Shown here piece by piece: positions 11,993 to 25,200 of a stretch of 64,000 nt of DNA; positions within the stretch are counted from its first letter, which is position 1, and each line of letters begins with the position of its first letter. A program made the position numbers and the translations under genes. Below the pieces are notes generated by a model. The model worked only from the letters and a program-made list of their open reading frames with translations. It did not search any database and was not told the DNA's origin. The DNA lies in the NCBI RefSeq assembly GCF_019649055.1, contig NW_026570245.1, positions 992,001 to 1,056,000 on the forward strand. Direction: 5' to 3'. This DNA is from Paramacrobiotus metropolitanus (taxonomy: Eukaryota > Tardigrada > Eutardigrada > Parachela > Macrobiotidae).

Positions 11993-14900
11993 TTAATCAA
12001 TCTTAACAGCTGCATAAATCTTTCGTATGAAAAAGTAGGCGGCATAGAAGCCGATTGTGCCGGTGAGAATCCATACTGTCATCACCATCAACGCTGTGTA
12101 GCCAAAATACAGCAGCGTCGGAATGAAACCACTGATCTCCAGTTTGGTGACAAAGTAGAATATCGAATAGAACAAAACATACAACGCCACACCGCCGCTG
12201 ACCAGGAGACTTCGCCACCACCAATGGTAATTCTGGAAACAACAAGAAGTTGTGATTGATAACAATAGCACATATGTATTAAAAAAACGAAAACTTTCCG
12301 ATTAAACCGAAGCATTTTCTTAAAAATATAAAATACCATACAAACACTAGAGTAAGCATTAACAACTGTAAACCTAAATACCACATAAAAATCTGCCAAT
12401 AGAATCTTATCATACCTCGCCGCATAACTGGAAGTACACCATAACGACGCTGATGATGGAAACCGAAATTATCAAAATGAGGAACACCAGGAACAGGAAT
12501 CCGAAGAGATAATAGAACTGCTTCAGCCAGATCGCGTTCATCAGGAAGAATAACTCCACAAACAACGCACCAAATGGTAAAATTCCAGCCATCAGAGTAG
12601 AGACAAAAGGGTGTAGATACCACACTTGGTCAGGCATCTGACGGGGAATTTGGTTGGTTCGCACCGGATTTTCATATGGCTACAATAAAACACATGAATG
12701 AGGTTAATTCCAACACCATCAAAACTAACCGACACAGTATTGACTGCCGTTGAATTGTAATCCGCTAAAACGTGATAGTTAAGTTCAAACATCAATTCAA
12801 ACATAAATCTAAAAATTATTTCACGAAATGAAGTATTAAAACAAATTGGTTGCCATTCAAACCTTATTGCAAATACTATTAACAGAGCACAATGTAGAAA
12901 AAAAAATCGTGTTACGTAAACTTTGCACCATCCTACGACTCAAAAATCACCTGCTTCCTGTATCCGAAATAGTATCCCAAAAACACCAACGGCAACGACA
13001 CCAAGAACCATAAACTCAACAGCTGAAGCATGGTCGTAAAGGGAACCTAGAAAACAGTCCATGCAGTGAGTCAACGACATTTTACTGCCTCTGTAAAATT
13101 ACAACCATTCTCTTACCGCTCCACTGCTGTGTTTGCCCCAAATAAAGAAATTAAGGAAAAAGCACGTCCCAAAGACAATCCCAGGATACAGTGTAGCCGT
13201 AATGAACGCAGCGCGTTTCCATTCGATTCCTTTCAGCGTCTTATACAACCGTCCACCGTAGTAACCACCAACTAGCCCCGAGAAAACGTACAGCAGGATG
13301 GCCGCTTGCATTAGAGCGCCACGTGACGCCGGAGACAACATGCCCAACATGGCCAAAACTAAGGTGGGAAAAATCATTAGTCCAAATGATCTTTACAAGT
13401 TTCCAGATCGAACTGGTTTTTCTGTAATGAATAATATTACGCACAGATTGTGACAAATGTCATGCACAGGAGCTGGACACCGGTGGCAATGAAAGTAACA
13501 AAGTACTTGGAATACGGAGGTGAACGGAAAACATCACCGTGCACCAATTTCCATCCGGTTTCCTCCATTGCTTCGTCCTGGTGGTAAACGCCAAATGACT
13601 TAAATAATTACATCTAATCCTCTAAGGTAATAAAGAGAAAACAAAAATACAAAAATTTCGCTATGCTGCGCAAAAACGCTGAGGCAGTAAATTCTGAATA
13701 TCAGAGATAAATTTTAGTATTCGAAGACAATTCCTTTTGTATCATCCGTCGCTTACAGATTCAGTGTCATCGCGATTGTAATTGGCAATATCCCGCCGCA
13801 GCGTCCGGACGATAATCATGGAAAGGATGCCCGCCAGGAACAACACAACCACTAATGAATTGACGATGCTGAACCAATGGATCTGCACGTCGCGATGCTT
13901 CAAATACATGTCCCATCGGGAAGCCCATTTCACATCACTCGTTTGCCACTCCACGGCATAGGAGAAAATCACTTTGGTCTCGCCTGAAAATTCAATTTAA
14001 CAAATTATCCATCATAAGTATCAAATATCAGTGAAGGCAAATGCTTTCGCAAACTCTTTTAAAGTTTTGGAGGAAAATCATATACGTATGACACTGCAAC
14101 CAATTTTTTAGCTTTTCACAGAAAGAGTTTAAGCGTCCACCGACAGCATCCACTGACCTATCTCCTAATATAACAGAAACAAAATATATGATTTGTTTCG
14201 TTTTGTCACGACTTCTCACCATTTTCGTTAATGAGTAGCCGATCCTTATTTTCTGGTAGACTGCTGCATTTGCCAGCTTTAGTGTCCACGAATGAATAGT
14301 CGCCTAACGCATAACTATGCGCTTCCACTTCACAACTGACAACGCGACGTTCGGCATGATTATCGTCCACTTCGTGGTATTTCAACAGGAGCCGTAGGTG
14401 ATTGTTCAGGTACACTTTTCCGTCTTTACCAACTTCACCCAACCGGTACCCGGCTTCGTACTGCGGTTCAGCATTGTCCACCATAAGGAATTTCGTAGCG
14501 CACGGGAGATTGTCCACCAATCTACAAATGTCGAACAATAAAAACGCTTTTTCTATGTCAACAATTACTTATTTTAAAAAAAATAATGCTACAATAAGAA
14601 CTGCTTTCCGAACCAAAATGAGTACTTAATCATAAAACGTCTCACTTCAAGGCTTTACTGATGTGAATAAAAGCATTATTACTGAACAATTCCATCACTT
14701 TAAGGTTATCAAATCGGAAGTTTTCAAAGCAAACCGCTCCAACAAAGCGAGCGAAAGTTTTAGGAAAACCCACTCTGCCTTTCCAACTTACAAGTGCACA
14801 AAATAATCCTCACGAATCCGTTCCGCCATGTTTTTTCCGTCCTCAGCCGTTAATGTAAGGCTAATCGGTTTATCCTTGTCACTTTTCTCGTCCTGGCAAA

Positions 14901-17549
14901 GCACTCTGCACGGTTCAGCGTGGCCCATTTTAACATCATACATTGTGTTGACCACACGATCTCCGCGCAGTGTTTCACCTGAAAACATTAGCAGTTTCAC
15001 TCTTATTGACATGTATCTGTGTGATCGAAATCCTTTTGGCGTTTTGCGATAAAATTAAAAACCACATTATAAAAACATTCAATGGCTTTTGCCATAAATT
15101 TGCAGCACTATTATCTGCAACATTTAAAAAAACCGTCTGCTGCATTACTATTTGCAAAACGATCGAGGCGACTTTCAGAAAACAAGAAACTCTAAATCCA
15201 GTTCATTATTATAGTATATATAAACTCGAACCTTGATAGCAATTAGCAAGCATTTCGATGACTGACGGATTCAATTTATCTGTCAGTTTGGTTTACTGTA
15301 TCCATTCAAATGCGAATGTTTGGGCGAAAAATTCATTAATCGAAAACACAAATAATAATTCTATCATTAAAATTTTAAATTTTTAGTTCACTTATGAATC
15401 TACATTTTTATGAGTAATAAAAGAGGTATTTTCTTCAAGCTTCACTTACCAAAATTTTCAGTGCTGTAGACAATCTCGGCTGGTCTGCAAATTGGTAGGT
15501 AATAATATTCGTAAGGCAGTTGTGTGATTTCGCTGGTCATCTTCACAGCCTAAAATCGTACAAACTTCTCAAATCTGTTCCCATTACAATTGTTAAAACG
15601 TAGAGAAAGGTCCACGTGCCGAGGTATAAAGCAAAGTTAGCCAACCAATAAGCCAACCAATAAACAGTCGTTGTCTCTTATTTCAAACTACAGACATCGC
15701 CAGCAGTATCCGAGCAATTTCGCGAATTTCCGACCTTACGAACTTCTACTGACACTGCAACCAATTTTTTAGCTTTTCACAGAAAGAGTTTAAGCGTCCA
15801 CCGACAGCATCCACTGACCTATCTCCTAATATAACAGAAACAAAATATATGATTTGTTTCGTTTTGTCACGACTTCTCACCATTTTCGTTAATGAGTAGC
15901 CGATCCTTATTTTCTGGTAGACTGCTGCATTTGCCAGCTTTAGTGTCCACGAATGAATAGTCGCCTAACGCATAACTATGCGCTTCCACTTCACAACTGA
16001 CAACGCGACGTTCGGCATGATTATCGTCCACTTCGTGGTATTTCAACAGGAGCCGTAGGTGATTGTTCAGGTACACTTTTCCGTCTTTACCAACTTCACC
16101 CAACCGGTACCCGGCTTCGTACTGCGGTTCAGCATTGTCCACCATAAGGAATTTCGTAGCGCACGGGAGATTGTCCACCAATCTACAAATGTCGAACAAT
16201 AAAAACGCTTTTTCTATGTCAACAATTACTTATTTTAAAAAAATAATGCTACAATAAGAACTGCTTTCCGAACCAAAATGAGTACTTAATCATAAAACGT
16301 CTCACTTCAAGGCTTTACTGATGTGAATAAAAGCATTATTACTGAACAATTCCATCACTTTAAGGTTATCAAATCGGAAGTTTTCAAAGCAAACCGCTCC
16401 AACAAAGCGAGCGAAAGTTTTAGGAAAACCCACTCTGCCTTTCCAACTTACAAGTGCACAAAATAATCCTCACGAATCCGTTCCGCCATGTTTTTTCCGT
16501 CCTCAGCCGTTAATGTAAGGCTAATCGGTTTATCCTTGTCACTTTTCTCGTCCTGGCAAAGCACTCTGCACGGTTCAGCGTGGCCCATTTTAACATCATA
16601 CATTGTGTTGACCACACGATCTCCGCGCAGTGTTTCACCTGAAAACATTAGCAGTTTCACTCTTATTGACATGTATCTGTGTGATCGAAATCCTTTTGGC
16701 GTTTTGCGATAAAATTAAAAACCACATTATAAAAACATTCAATGGCTTTTGCCATAAATTTGCAGCACTATTATCTGCAACATTTAAAAAAACCGTCTGC
16801 TGCATTACTATTTGCAAAACGATCGAGGCGACTTTCAGAAAACAAGAAACTCTAAATCCAGTTCATTATTATAGTATATATAAACTCGAACCTTGATAGC
16901 AATTAGCAAGCATTTCGATGACTGACGGATTCAATTTATCTGTCAGTTTGGTTTACTGTATCCATTCAAATGCGAATGTTTGGGCGAAAAATTCATTAAT
17001 CGAAAACACAAATAATAATTCTATCATTAAAATTTTAAATTTTTTAGTTCACTTATGAATCTACATTTTTATGAGTAATAAAAAAGAGGTATTTTCTTCA
17101 AGCTTCACTTACCAAAATTTTCAGTGCTGTAGACAATCTCGGCTGGTCTGCAAATTGGTAGGTAATAATATTCGTAAGGCAGTTGTGTGATTTCGCTGGT
17201 CATCTTCACAGCCTAAAATCGTACAAACTTCTCAAATCTGTTCCCATTACAATTGTTAAAACGTAGAGAAAGGTCCACGTGCCGAGGTATAAAGCAAAGT
17301 TAGCCAACCAATAAGCCAACCAATAAACAGTCGTTGTCTCTTATTTCAAACTACAGACATCGCCAGCAGTATCCGAGCAATTTCGCGAATTTCCGACCTT
17401 ACCCGAACTTCTACTTTATCTCCATCACGGTACTCCACAGGCGCCACACCGGGCATCACAAACCCCTGAGCCAGATTCGAGGACAGCAGAAGCATTAAGA
17501 GAATCCGGCCAATATCGTCCACGCCAAGCAACATCCGCCGATGTGCCAT
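11993..17549 (-). CDS. TM9SF4: TM9SF4-like nonaspanin, with duplicated exons 2-4
   Basis: Ten exons give a 645-residue protein when one copy of the duplicated block is used: exon 1 17403-17549; exons 2-4 at 17113-17212, 16452-16638, 15881-16182 or at 15450-15549, 14792-14978, 14220-14521; then 13757-13983, 13445-13577, 13117-13358, 12951-13046, 12416-12679, 11993-12232. Exon 1 carries the signal peptide; exons 2-4 the luminal domain ([25 protein letters not shown]); exon 5 the first membrane span ([12 protein letters not shown]); later exons the eight other spans with [13 protein letters not shown] and the C-terminal IYAAVKID, whose Lys-based end is a Golgi retention signal in the family. The match is closest to TM9SF4, which in flies and mammals acts in phagocytosis and membrane-protein sorting. 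Exon 4 ends in phase 1 whereas exon 2 begins in phase 0, so both copies cannot be spliced in series without a frameshift. Confidence 0.9.
14089..15749. repeat. tandem duplication inside TM9SF4, copy 1
   Basis: 1,661 bp covering exons 2-4 and flanking introns plus the last bases of exon 1. It is followed directly by copy 2. By eye the two copies differ only by four small indels, three of them in A/T homopolymers, and no substitution was seen. Confidence 0.9.
15750..17414. repeat. tandem duplication inside TM9SF4, copy 2
   Basis: 1,665 bp, adjacent to exon 1 and thus the copy reached first by splicing from exon 1. Breakpoints lie within the last nucleotides of exon 1 and within intron 4. Confidence 0.9.
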
Positions 17550-20386
17550 GGCTTTCACAACACTGACAGCAACAACGACCCAGATTTGTGTGTCAGAGTC
17601 CTTTGTATCGCGCCAGAATACCAACAGCAAATGCCACCTGCTGATACTCAAATATGCGTCGGATCTTGAAGATTTCAAACGGGGGAATATGGGAGAACAC
17701 GGGATACTACGTGCAGTTGCAGGACTAGCAGGTGTACTGGCGATGCGCCACGCGGACAACAATAATAATCCGATTACGAATCCATCGATGATTCAGATTA
17801 GCACATCTGGGAGAGACAATATGCAGGACACGCTCAAGCGGGATGTTCCTTCTGGAATTCAGTCGTGTACAAAGGACCGAAGCGGTGAGAGTTGTTTAAA
17901 TCTCCATTAAGATCTAAGATTGCCTGAATATTGACTGAATGATAATAAAGTGAAGAAATTATAATAATTTTCTTGTACGTGGAGCAGTGTGCGATGTCAT
18001 CAAAGTTGCAGCGCATCATTTGAACTTGAAAACTGACAAGTACAGTATTGGATCAATACGTCAGTGTGCAACAACAGGGAAACAATGGCCGCGCCAAATT
18101 ATTAGCTTTTGTGTGCGCAGTTTTTCTGTCTTGCGCGAAAATGTTTGTGGTGATTCTGCTGCTGGTAGATTACTGAAGTGGGAGAAAAGAAACGCCAGGA
18201 CACCGGCGAAAAGCGAGCCACGGAATATCTTCGCCAACGGATCATGATCAGCATCGAAATCCAACGAGGAAATGCGGCATCCATCATGGGGACAGCTAGC
18301 GCCGATGGGATTAAATTTTCACTGTGTTTATAACTTACAAGTAGGCCGCCTGTTTCAGTCGATGGTTAATAAGTGCCCTAAATTGCTGTGAAATTTTTGG
18401 TGAAGAGATAATTATTCGCGCGGACTTATGGTTAACTTATGAAAGTGATAAAGAGTATGCTCGCTTAGTTTTAGTTGAAAATTAGCGTCCGTAGCGATGT
18501 AAAGCCGGTATCCTTATGAAGCTGATAATAAAAATATAAGATAGGGATATCGTTTTTCTAAATTGTAAATTATGGAAATAGGTAGCACTGCATGAGATTC
18601 TTAATACCGCAGTCGTAATCTAAACACACAAGTCATTCGTAGTACTCATACGAAGTGCCGGCAGGTACACTGTACATGCTATCATACTGATCAGATCTAC
18701 CTTAATCATTTTTATTTATTTCAAACCATTACTATACATGTGTTTAAACGAAATTAGGAGAACCAAAGATCATTAAACATTTCACATTTCTCCACAGTGC
18801 CCATGACAGAGCCCATCTACCTTAATTAAACTGTTATATATGAAGCTCGTATTGACCCTACCGTTTGAAGTAAAATTCAAAATCTTCCTCTAGCTCATCC
18901 AACTTTTATATCTTACACATTTATCATGTGATTAAAACTTTTATAACGGAACTTCTCCGCACTTTTGTTAGGGTAGTAGGATAAGTATATAAATACAATA
19001 CAGAGCTAGAATTACCTAAAATACTAATTATGCTATTATTATAGGCCGAGACCGCCGAGTTTGGACTTGTACTCGAGATCAGGTCTTTGTACTTATCCAG
19101 ACACAGCTGCCGTACATGCTCATGCTACGAAACTTCTCTTAAATCAAAATTAATAGGAGTACTTCAAGTAGTGGTTTCTCGCTCTACAGTGGTAAGCAAC
19201 AAATTTTATTGCACTAACAATAATTACGATTGCAGTGCTTACTCTGCAAGATAAATATTTATGCGCAATAAAAGTATGCTCGTACTCTTACAACGTATCT
19301 ACCTCTGAACGGATTTTTCCTGGCATCGCCATCAGACTTCACCGGAAGTTACTTTCAAAGCGTGCGGTTTATTGACAGCTCTTGTGATACCGTAGAATTG
19401 TTTACTTCGAATATTTACGCTCGATGTGAATTGTGTGTGCGGATATCCTTGTTCAAAGCAAAACTAATCCCATTACTATCACCTATACTTGTACTGAGCT
19501 TTTTTGGGTGCTGTTGGACGACTACGATCTGAAATTCCCTGTAATTGCATATCTATCATCCGGTATTAATTCGAACTACCCTAGCTAGTCCTCATAGCCA
19601 AAATGTAAGTTCGTACGAGTGCTTTAAGATTAGTGGAACATGACATGCTGTTTTGCAGGCACCAGAGGAAACTTCGTCCTTTTGTTTTGCTGCTCAGTGG
19701 AACACTAGGAAATCTGAGTTTTTAATTACATATTCTGCCTTTCCTGTTCTTGAAATTTTGGGTACTGTTACATCCATCACTTCAAACTTACATCCTAAAT
19801 GCTGTATAGATATGGATAATATGAAAATTACAAAATGGAGACACTAACAATAACACCGCGCGCAATAAATTTTCCAGTACTTGCGTCTATGGCCAATGCC
19901 TGAATTTATCTCACTAATTGTATTGTGTTCCAAGAAAGTGTTGCTTGTAGTTGCGGTTACTACCTTACTATGCAATGCATACAGTTTGGCACAAAACCTT
20001 TCTGTGCTGCAAAAAGATACCGGTATATCGTAATCATCCGCGGTAACTGGAGATTATTTGACGCATTGTTGGATTACAATTTCGTGAAACTTCCGCCAAG
20101 GTCAGATGTATCTTTGCTTCTACATCGAATAATTATTACTGATAATCCACAATAAAATCCTTATCAAACTCTGAATCAAAGCTATTGTGTGCAGCAAAAC
20201 GCGGCATACGTTTGCGTTTGTATATGCGTATGACTAGCACTATAAATACAGCTACGAAATGATTTTGTAGTTGCTCACTGCTAAAATTTTCGGCATAATT
20301 CAGTCAGCTATATTTTACCACATTCACTCCGCAAGATTTTTAGATTCGCTGTTGCACGGAAATACGTCTATTAATTGTGGCTGGAA
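17550..20386. other. 2.8-kb gene-poor stretch
   Basis: No exon with recognisable content on either strand; the short open frames lack splice context and homology. The first part should contain the TM9SF4 promoter, the last part that of the PGRP gene. A donor-like GTAAGT just after 19600 and an acceptor-like TTTTGCAG before 19660 could mark an untranslated exon pair, which I cannot confirm. Confidence 0.4.
20241..20248 (+). promoter_or_regulatory. candidate TATA box of the PGRP gene
   Basis: TATAAATA lies 139 bp before the PGRP start codon, on the right strand. Confidence 0.45.
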
Positions 20387-21795
20387 ATGCATTTCGCTGT
20401 GATTGGAATATGTTGGGCTGTTATGCTGTTTGATGCCGGATTAGCAGTGCCTCTGGCTCGCACTAACAAAGCTGTCGCAATCGTCTCGCGGGGTGGGTTT
20501 CTCATTAGAATTTAGAATACGATGTAAAGTTTAAATACTGTACGATGGTTTATATTATTAGTGTAAAATACCGATCAAATTATTGCTGTACTTTATGTAT
20601 GCAGCGGAATGGGGAGCGCGTGCAGCAAAAAACCCAGTAACTCTATCAAAACCGGTGACCTATGCCTTTATTCACCATACCGCCGGCGCAGCGTCCAGTG
20701 ATCTTGCATCTGGAAAACGTGTGGTGAAAAACATTCAGAATTACCATATGGATTCCAATAAGTGGGACGATATTGGCTACAGGTGGAAAGAAAAACCTAA
20801 TCGCACAAGACTTTTTGCCTCAGACTCTCAGTTCAGATACTTAATTTTGCATAGAGTAAATTTTGCATAGCACCGACATACAAGAGATTTCTTACCTGCA
20901 TTATTTATCATTATCGTATCGTATAATATACAGCAAAAATTTTCTCCTTTTCATTCTGGCTACAACGTAAATTACTTAAATGAGCGCCTCACCAGATTAT
21001 TCTGTTAAACATCATTGAGTATGTACTAAAAACATTTATTATTGTTCCCAATCTATGCTTGCTTTCTAAGTTGATCTTTTGCAGTTTTTTAATTGGCGGT
21101 GATGGAACAATCTTCGAAGGTCGCGGGTGGAACCGCGTTGGTGCACACACCCAGGGTTACAATTCTAACGGATACGGTATCGCCTTTCTGGGGACATTCA
21201 CGTGTAAGATAAACAAACCAAAAATAAGGATGGTGTATTATCCACGACAAGCATTTGTATTAAAACAGTTAAAAGTTTTATCAAAGAGATAGAAAACGAG
21301 CGTACTGCTTAACTTTAAACTGTCGATAAGTGTTGGCTTGTGAGTAGTGAATATAATAATTATGTACTTCTACCACTACTAAACCGATCTATCTATTTTA
21401 CCTACAGATATAATATCTACCTCGTTTGCACACCCTTTAACTGCTGTCGAGGTTTATCTCGATCGGTTATCTGTGGATTATTTATGCGCACCATTAACGC
21501 CAAGTCGTTAACAGAATGATTGGGACAAAAAAAATCTGAAATTTAGTTGAATTAGTTCTTATAATGTTATTCTATTGTACAATTAAATGTGGCATTTATT
21601 GTGCGTATGTTCGCAGCTCAATTACCAACTGCAAGGGCCATCAGTTCCGCCAAAGCCTTGATTGCTGACGCCGTATCAAGAGGCTTCTTGAAGCAAAACT
21701 ACATCCTTAAAGGTCATCGCCAAATGGGCAACACCGAATGCCCGGGAAGCAAGCTGTATCAAGAAATTCAAAAGTGGGCAAACTGGAAGGCATAG
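20387..21795 (+). CDS. secreted peptidoglycan recognition protein, amidase type
   Basis: Four exons (20387-20492, 20605-20782, 21085-21203, 21617-21795) give 193 residues. Residues 1-20 are a signal peptide. The PGRP/type-2 amidase domain follows in order: SRAEWGARAA, FIHHTAG (first zinc His), NYHMDSNKWDDIGYSFLIGG, EGRGWNRVGAHTQGYNS, IAFLGTF, KGHRQMGNTECPG. The HHT histidine, the GHR histidine and the TECPG cysteine match the three zinc ligands of catalytic N-acetylmuramoyl-L-alanine amidase PGRPs, and the DIGY tyrosine is present, so it should cleave peptidoglycan. Unusually, the two cysteines that follow HHTAG in most animal PGRPs are missing (here AASSDLASG), leaving one cysteine in the mature protein. 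It probably acts extracellularly in antibacterial defence or gut tolerance. Confidence 0.9.
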
Positions 21796-22238
21796 TTGTA
21801 TGATACCAAAATTAAAGAATGCTTTTTACCACATACCCTTACAAATTTGCGATCTTTAAAAGTCTATTTGCAAATCGCCTTTAAAGATACCTACTATCAC
21901 AAATTAAAGTTTGTCATCTGTTGTGCAGCATGCTGAACAGTGTACACACAGAAAAATTCTTTGACTTCATAATTATGCCTAATGGAATAAAAAATTCATT
22001 TACTTACAACGTACATTAAACGTACATACATTAAAGCGAAAAAAGCAGACATTAGCTGCCAATCAGAAACTGCCGCATCAGGCAGGCTCATCTTCTCACA
22101 ATTGTTATCGCACTCCATAAATCTGCAATCTGCAATTCTATTTCAAAGACACATGACTTTATTAACTTTAACTATGTAGATAAACAAAACCGCACCAAAA
22201 ACGACCTCATGATGACCATAATATTTATCACAATATTA
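21796..22238. other. convergent 3' intergenic stretch
   Basis: Between the PGRP and LTA4H-like genes, which end towards each other. AATAAA at 21986-21991 is a plausible PGRP polyadenylation signal. Nothing else is seen. Confidence 0.5.
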
Positions 22239-25200
22239 TTAGGCTTTTTCAACCAAATTCAAATCTTTCGCTAACTGGTTAGCGGTTATAAATGCCATCG
22301 TATGCTGGTATTTCTTGTATGTTGCCACTGCAATATCTTTAGATTTATCCCAGGCATATAAATCCCTGAAATAATTTTCAGTATTATTCACCATCAGACG
22401 CTGCTAACACGGTTACTATTAAGGTAAGTGCAACAAAAGCCCACCTGAAAATGGGGCGGCAAAACTTCATCCGCTGATATTCCACCGCAAAGGCCAACGC
22501 CTGGGGAATCATATCCTCCCACTGTCCACGTATGCATAACCTCAGCCAGCTGTACTCATATCAAAAACATTGAATGAGTGCAAAAGAAAATCCAACTAAA
22601 CACTCATAATTACCGGAATGCAATTTATTAAGAACGCGAAATGCGCTGTGCCGGCTGTGTGCATTCAACAAAGAAAAGCAATCTACGAGTACCTAAACAG
22701 CTATCAAGTGTGAAGTACATGTATTACATACCGGAATTTAATTTCCGCATTCTGCGTAGCGGAGAAATCATAGATTTTGTCCAATGCTCGAAGAGTCTCT
22801 ACCGACAACGGCGGCTGCAAAATCCAACAAGTAAACATTTGCACAAATTTCACATCTCAGTTTCGCTATTCACCTCCAAAAGCAGCTGTGCAAGGAACTC
22901 CATTTTCTGAGCCGGAGAAAATTCCGCAACATCTTTATTCGAAAACTTCGAATAATCACTGCCACAACTGGTCCATCTTTCCCGCAATGCAGTACATTCT
23001 TTCCCTAACGATTCATCGTAATGCAAGTCGACCGGAGGGAATCCTGGCTTGTGAAACCATGCTTCCCAGTCAACACTGTTCAGCACATCCGGCGCCAGTG
23101 TTTTGCCAAAATAATCCACAAAAAACTTCTGGAAATCGAAGCTCGTTGCCGTCTTGTATTGGTACTTCTCGATCCATGCTTTCAGACATGGATTGAACTT
23201 TTCTGCAAATTAAAAAATATGTTTATGACAGGAAACCAGTTGTAAATCAGCGAGATAAACCATACCTGCGCCACCAACAAGCGTTTCGAGATAATACAGT
23301 AAACTATGGCCTTTTTCGTAGGGCACCGTTCCAAAAGCGTCATCCGGATCGGCATTTTTCAGGTTTGGTATCAGCTTAGTAAAATCATGTTCTACGCCTC
23401 TTGTCATAATCTGAAACACCAGAATTATTTGTATCCAATTTCCCGCCTCCACTTTCTGACCGCCCAGTTCAGTTCACGTGACGTCAGTTTACAAAATCGG
23501 CAAGACCAAATTTCGTACCTCCTGCTGTAAACCTTTCAAGCCTTCAATAGCTGCAAACTGGCGATGCTCTTCGCCCAACATTTTGCCCTTAATTTTTCTC
23601 TCAAGGAATGTAGTGAAGCCTTCATTCAACCTACAATCAAAATAAATGATACTGTACATTGCTGCGTTTCAGTGCAAGTCAGCCACAACATACCAGAAAT
23701 GCTCCCAGTTCAAGTTGGTGACCAAATTTCCTGTCCAACTATGGGCAATTTCATGAGCCACCACGTTGGCTAGGGAACGATCACCGGCCTAACAAAATAC
23801 CGTAATTGCAAGAAAGCCCATGAAAGCAATCGTCCAGATTCTAACAAGTGAGGTGTTTTCAAAAAGTATACAAGTGCATACCAATAGCGTTGGTGTCAAG
23901 AATGTAAGACAAGGATTTTCCATGCCGCCAAAAGGGAAAGACGGTGGTAAAACAAGAATATCATAAACACCCCAAACATACGGTCCAGCCAAAGATTCCG
24001 CTGTGGCCAGCATTTCTTCAGTCTGCAAATTAACACACATTCATCTGCTCTAACATAATGCATGCGTCAAATATTATGTATGGCCTTACTTCCGCAAATT
24101 CGAAAGCTGCCCGGTCAACCAGCGACGGCTCCGACCAGACATGACTTCGGGGACCGATTTTGCGGCTATCCAGTTTGCCCACAGCAATCGCCACCTACAA
24201 AGAACAGGAACCAAAGTGGATTAAAGAACCTTTACTGTGGTAAAAAAACTTTCCTTACCAAGTAAGAAGGGATAGGAACCTTCTGTTTGAAACGATATGT
24301 GGTCTGGCCGGCAACACTGGGCTCCTTACCACCGCCTACAGCGCTCATAAGGACAGTCAGCCCTTCTGGCACAGTGACCTGATAAAAGAAAAAGGTACGG
24401 AGTTGGGCTTGCGTTGTGCGGTTGAAGGGCAAACAACCTAATACTTAGTCGAAACCAAGATCAATCAATATGCAGTGGAAGCAATTCTTCCTAATTTAGA
24501 TTATTTTTTACCTCTGCGGTATACGTTGCTTTGACAGACGGCGTATCCTGGCATGGGAAGATGCTGCGCGCATGAATGGCCTGCAAAGATTTAAAACCGA
24601 AAAAGCTAGATCAAAAACATCCAGATTTAAAAAAGTAAAAATAAAACGTTTCATACTTCGCTGTGGCTGTATAAGTATGGATCAGTGCGTCCAGCTGTCT
24701 GCTCTGGCTTTAACCATACGAGACCGGTTGAATTTGGGCTCGTGCTGTAGTAAACGCAAACTATCGCACTGAAAAGCAAAAACACTCGTAATTGCAACCT
24801 CCAATAATTAAAGGGATAAAAGAACAAAAGCACCTATCCATGGCAGGAGCTTTCTTAATAGGCATCACGATTTCCAGCCGCGCTCCCATAAAGTCGGCCT
24901 TTTTTCCCATGATAAATGGTAAATCTTGCTCGTGGTTACCATCTAGAAGAGTAACTCTATCCACGGTAATATCTCGGGAATCCAACACCTGAAACAAGCA
25001 GGAAGAATAAAAATTCGTGCATGGCTTGGAAACTGCAGTATATTAATCAATAATTATCAACAATCACGAAACTGAGCCAAGGTCTGCAATAACGCTGCAG
25101 TTCAAGCCCACAAATCTTTATAAGTAACATATTTAAAATTTATCAATTTCGACTACGTCTCGAAGTTAAGTTAACTGATAAAATAATAATGCAAGTAGTT

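Noticed and set aside
17550-18300. Plus-strand open frames upstream of TM9SF4
   Set aside because: The first is antisense to TM9SF4 exon 1; the others lack splice context and recognisable content.
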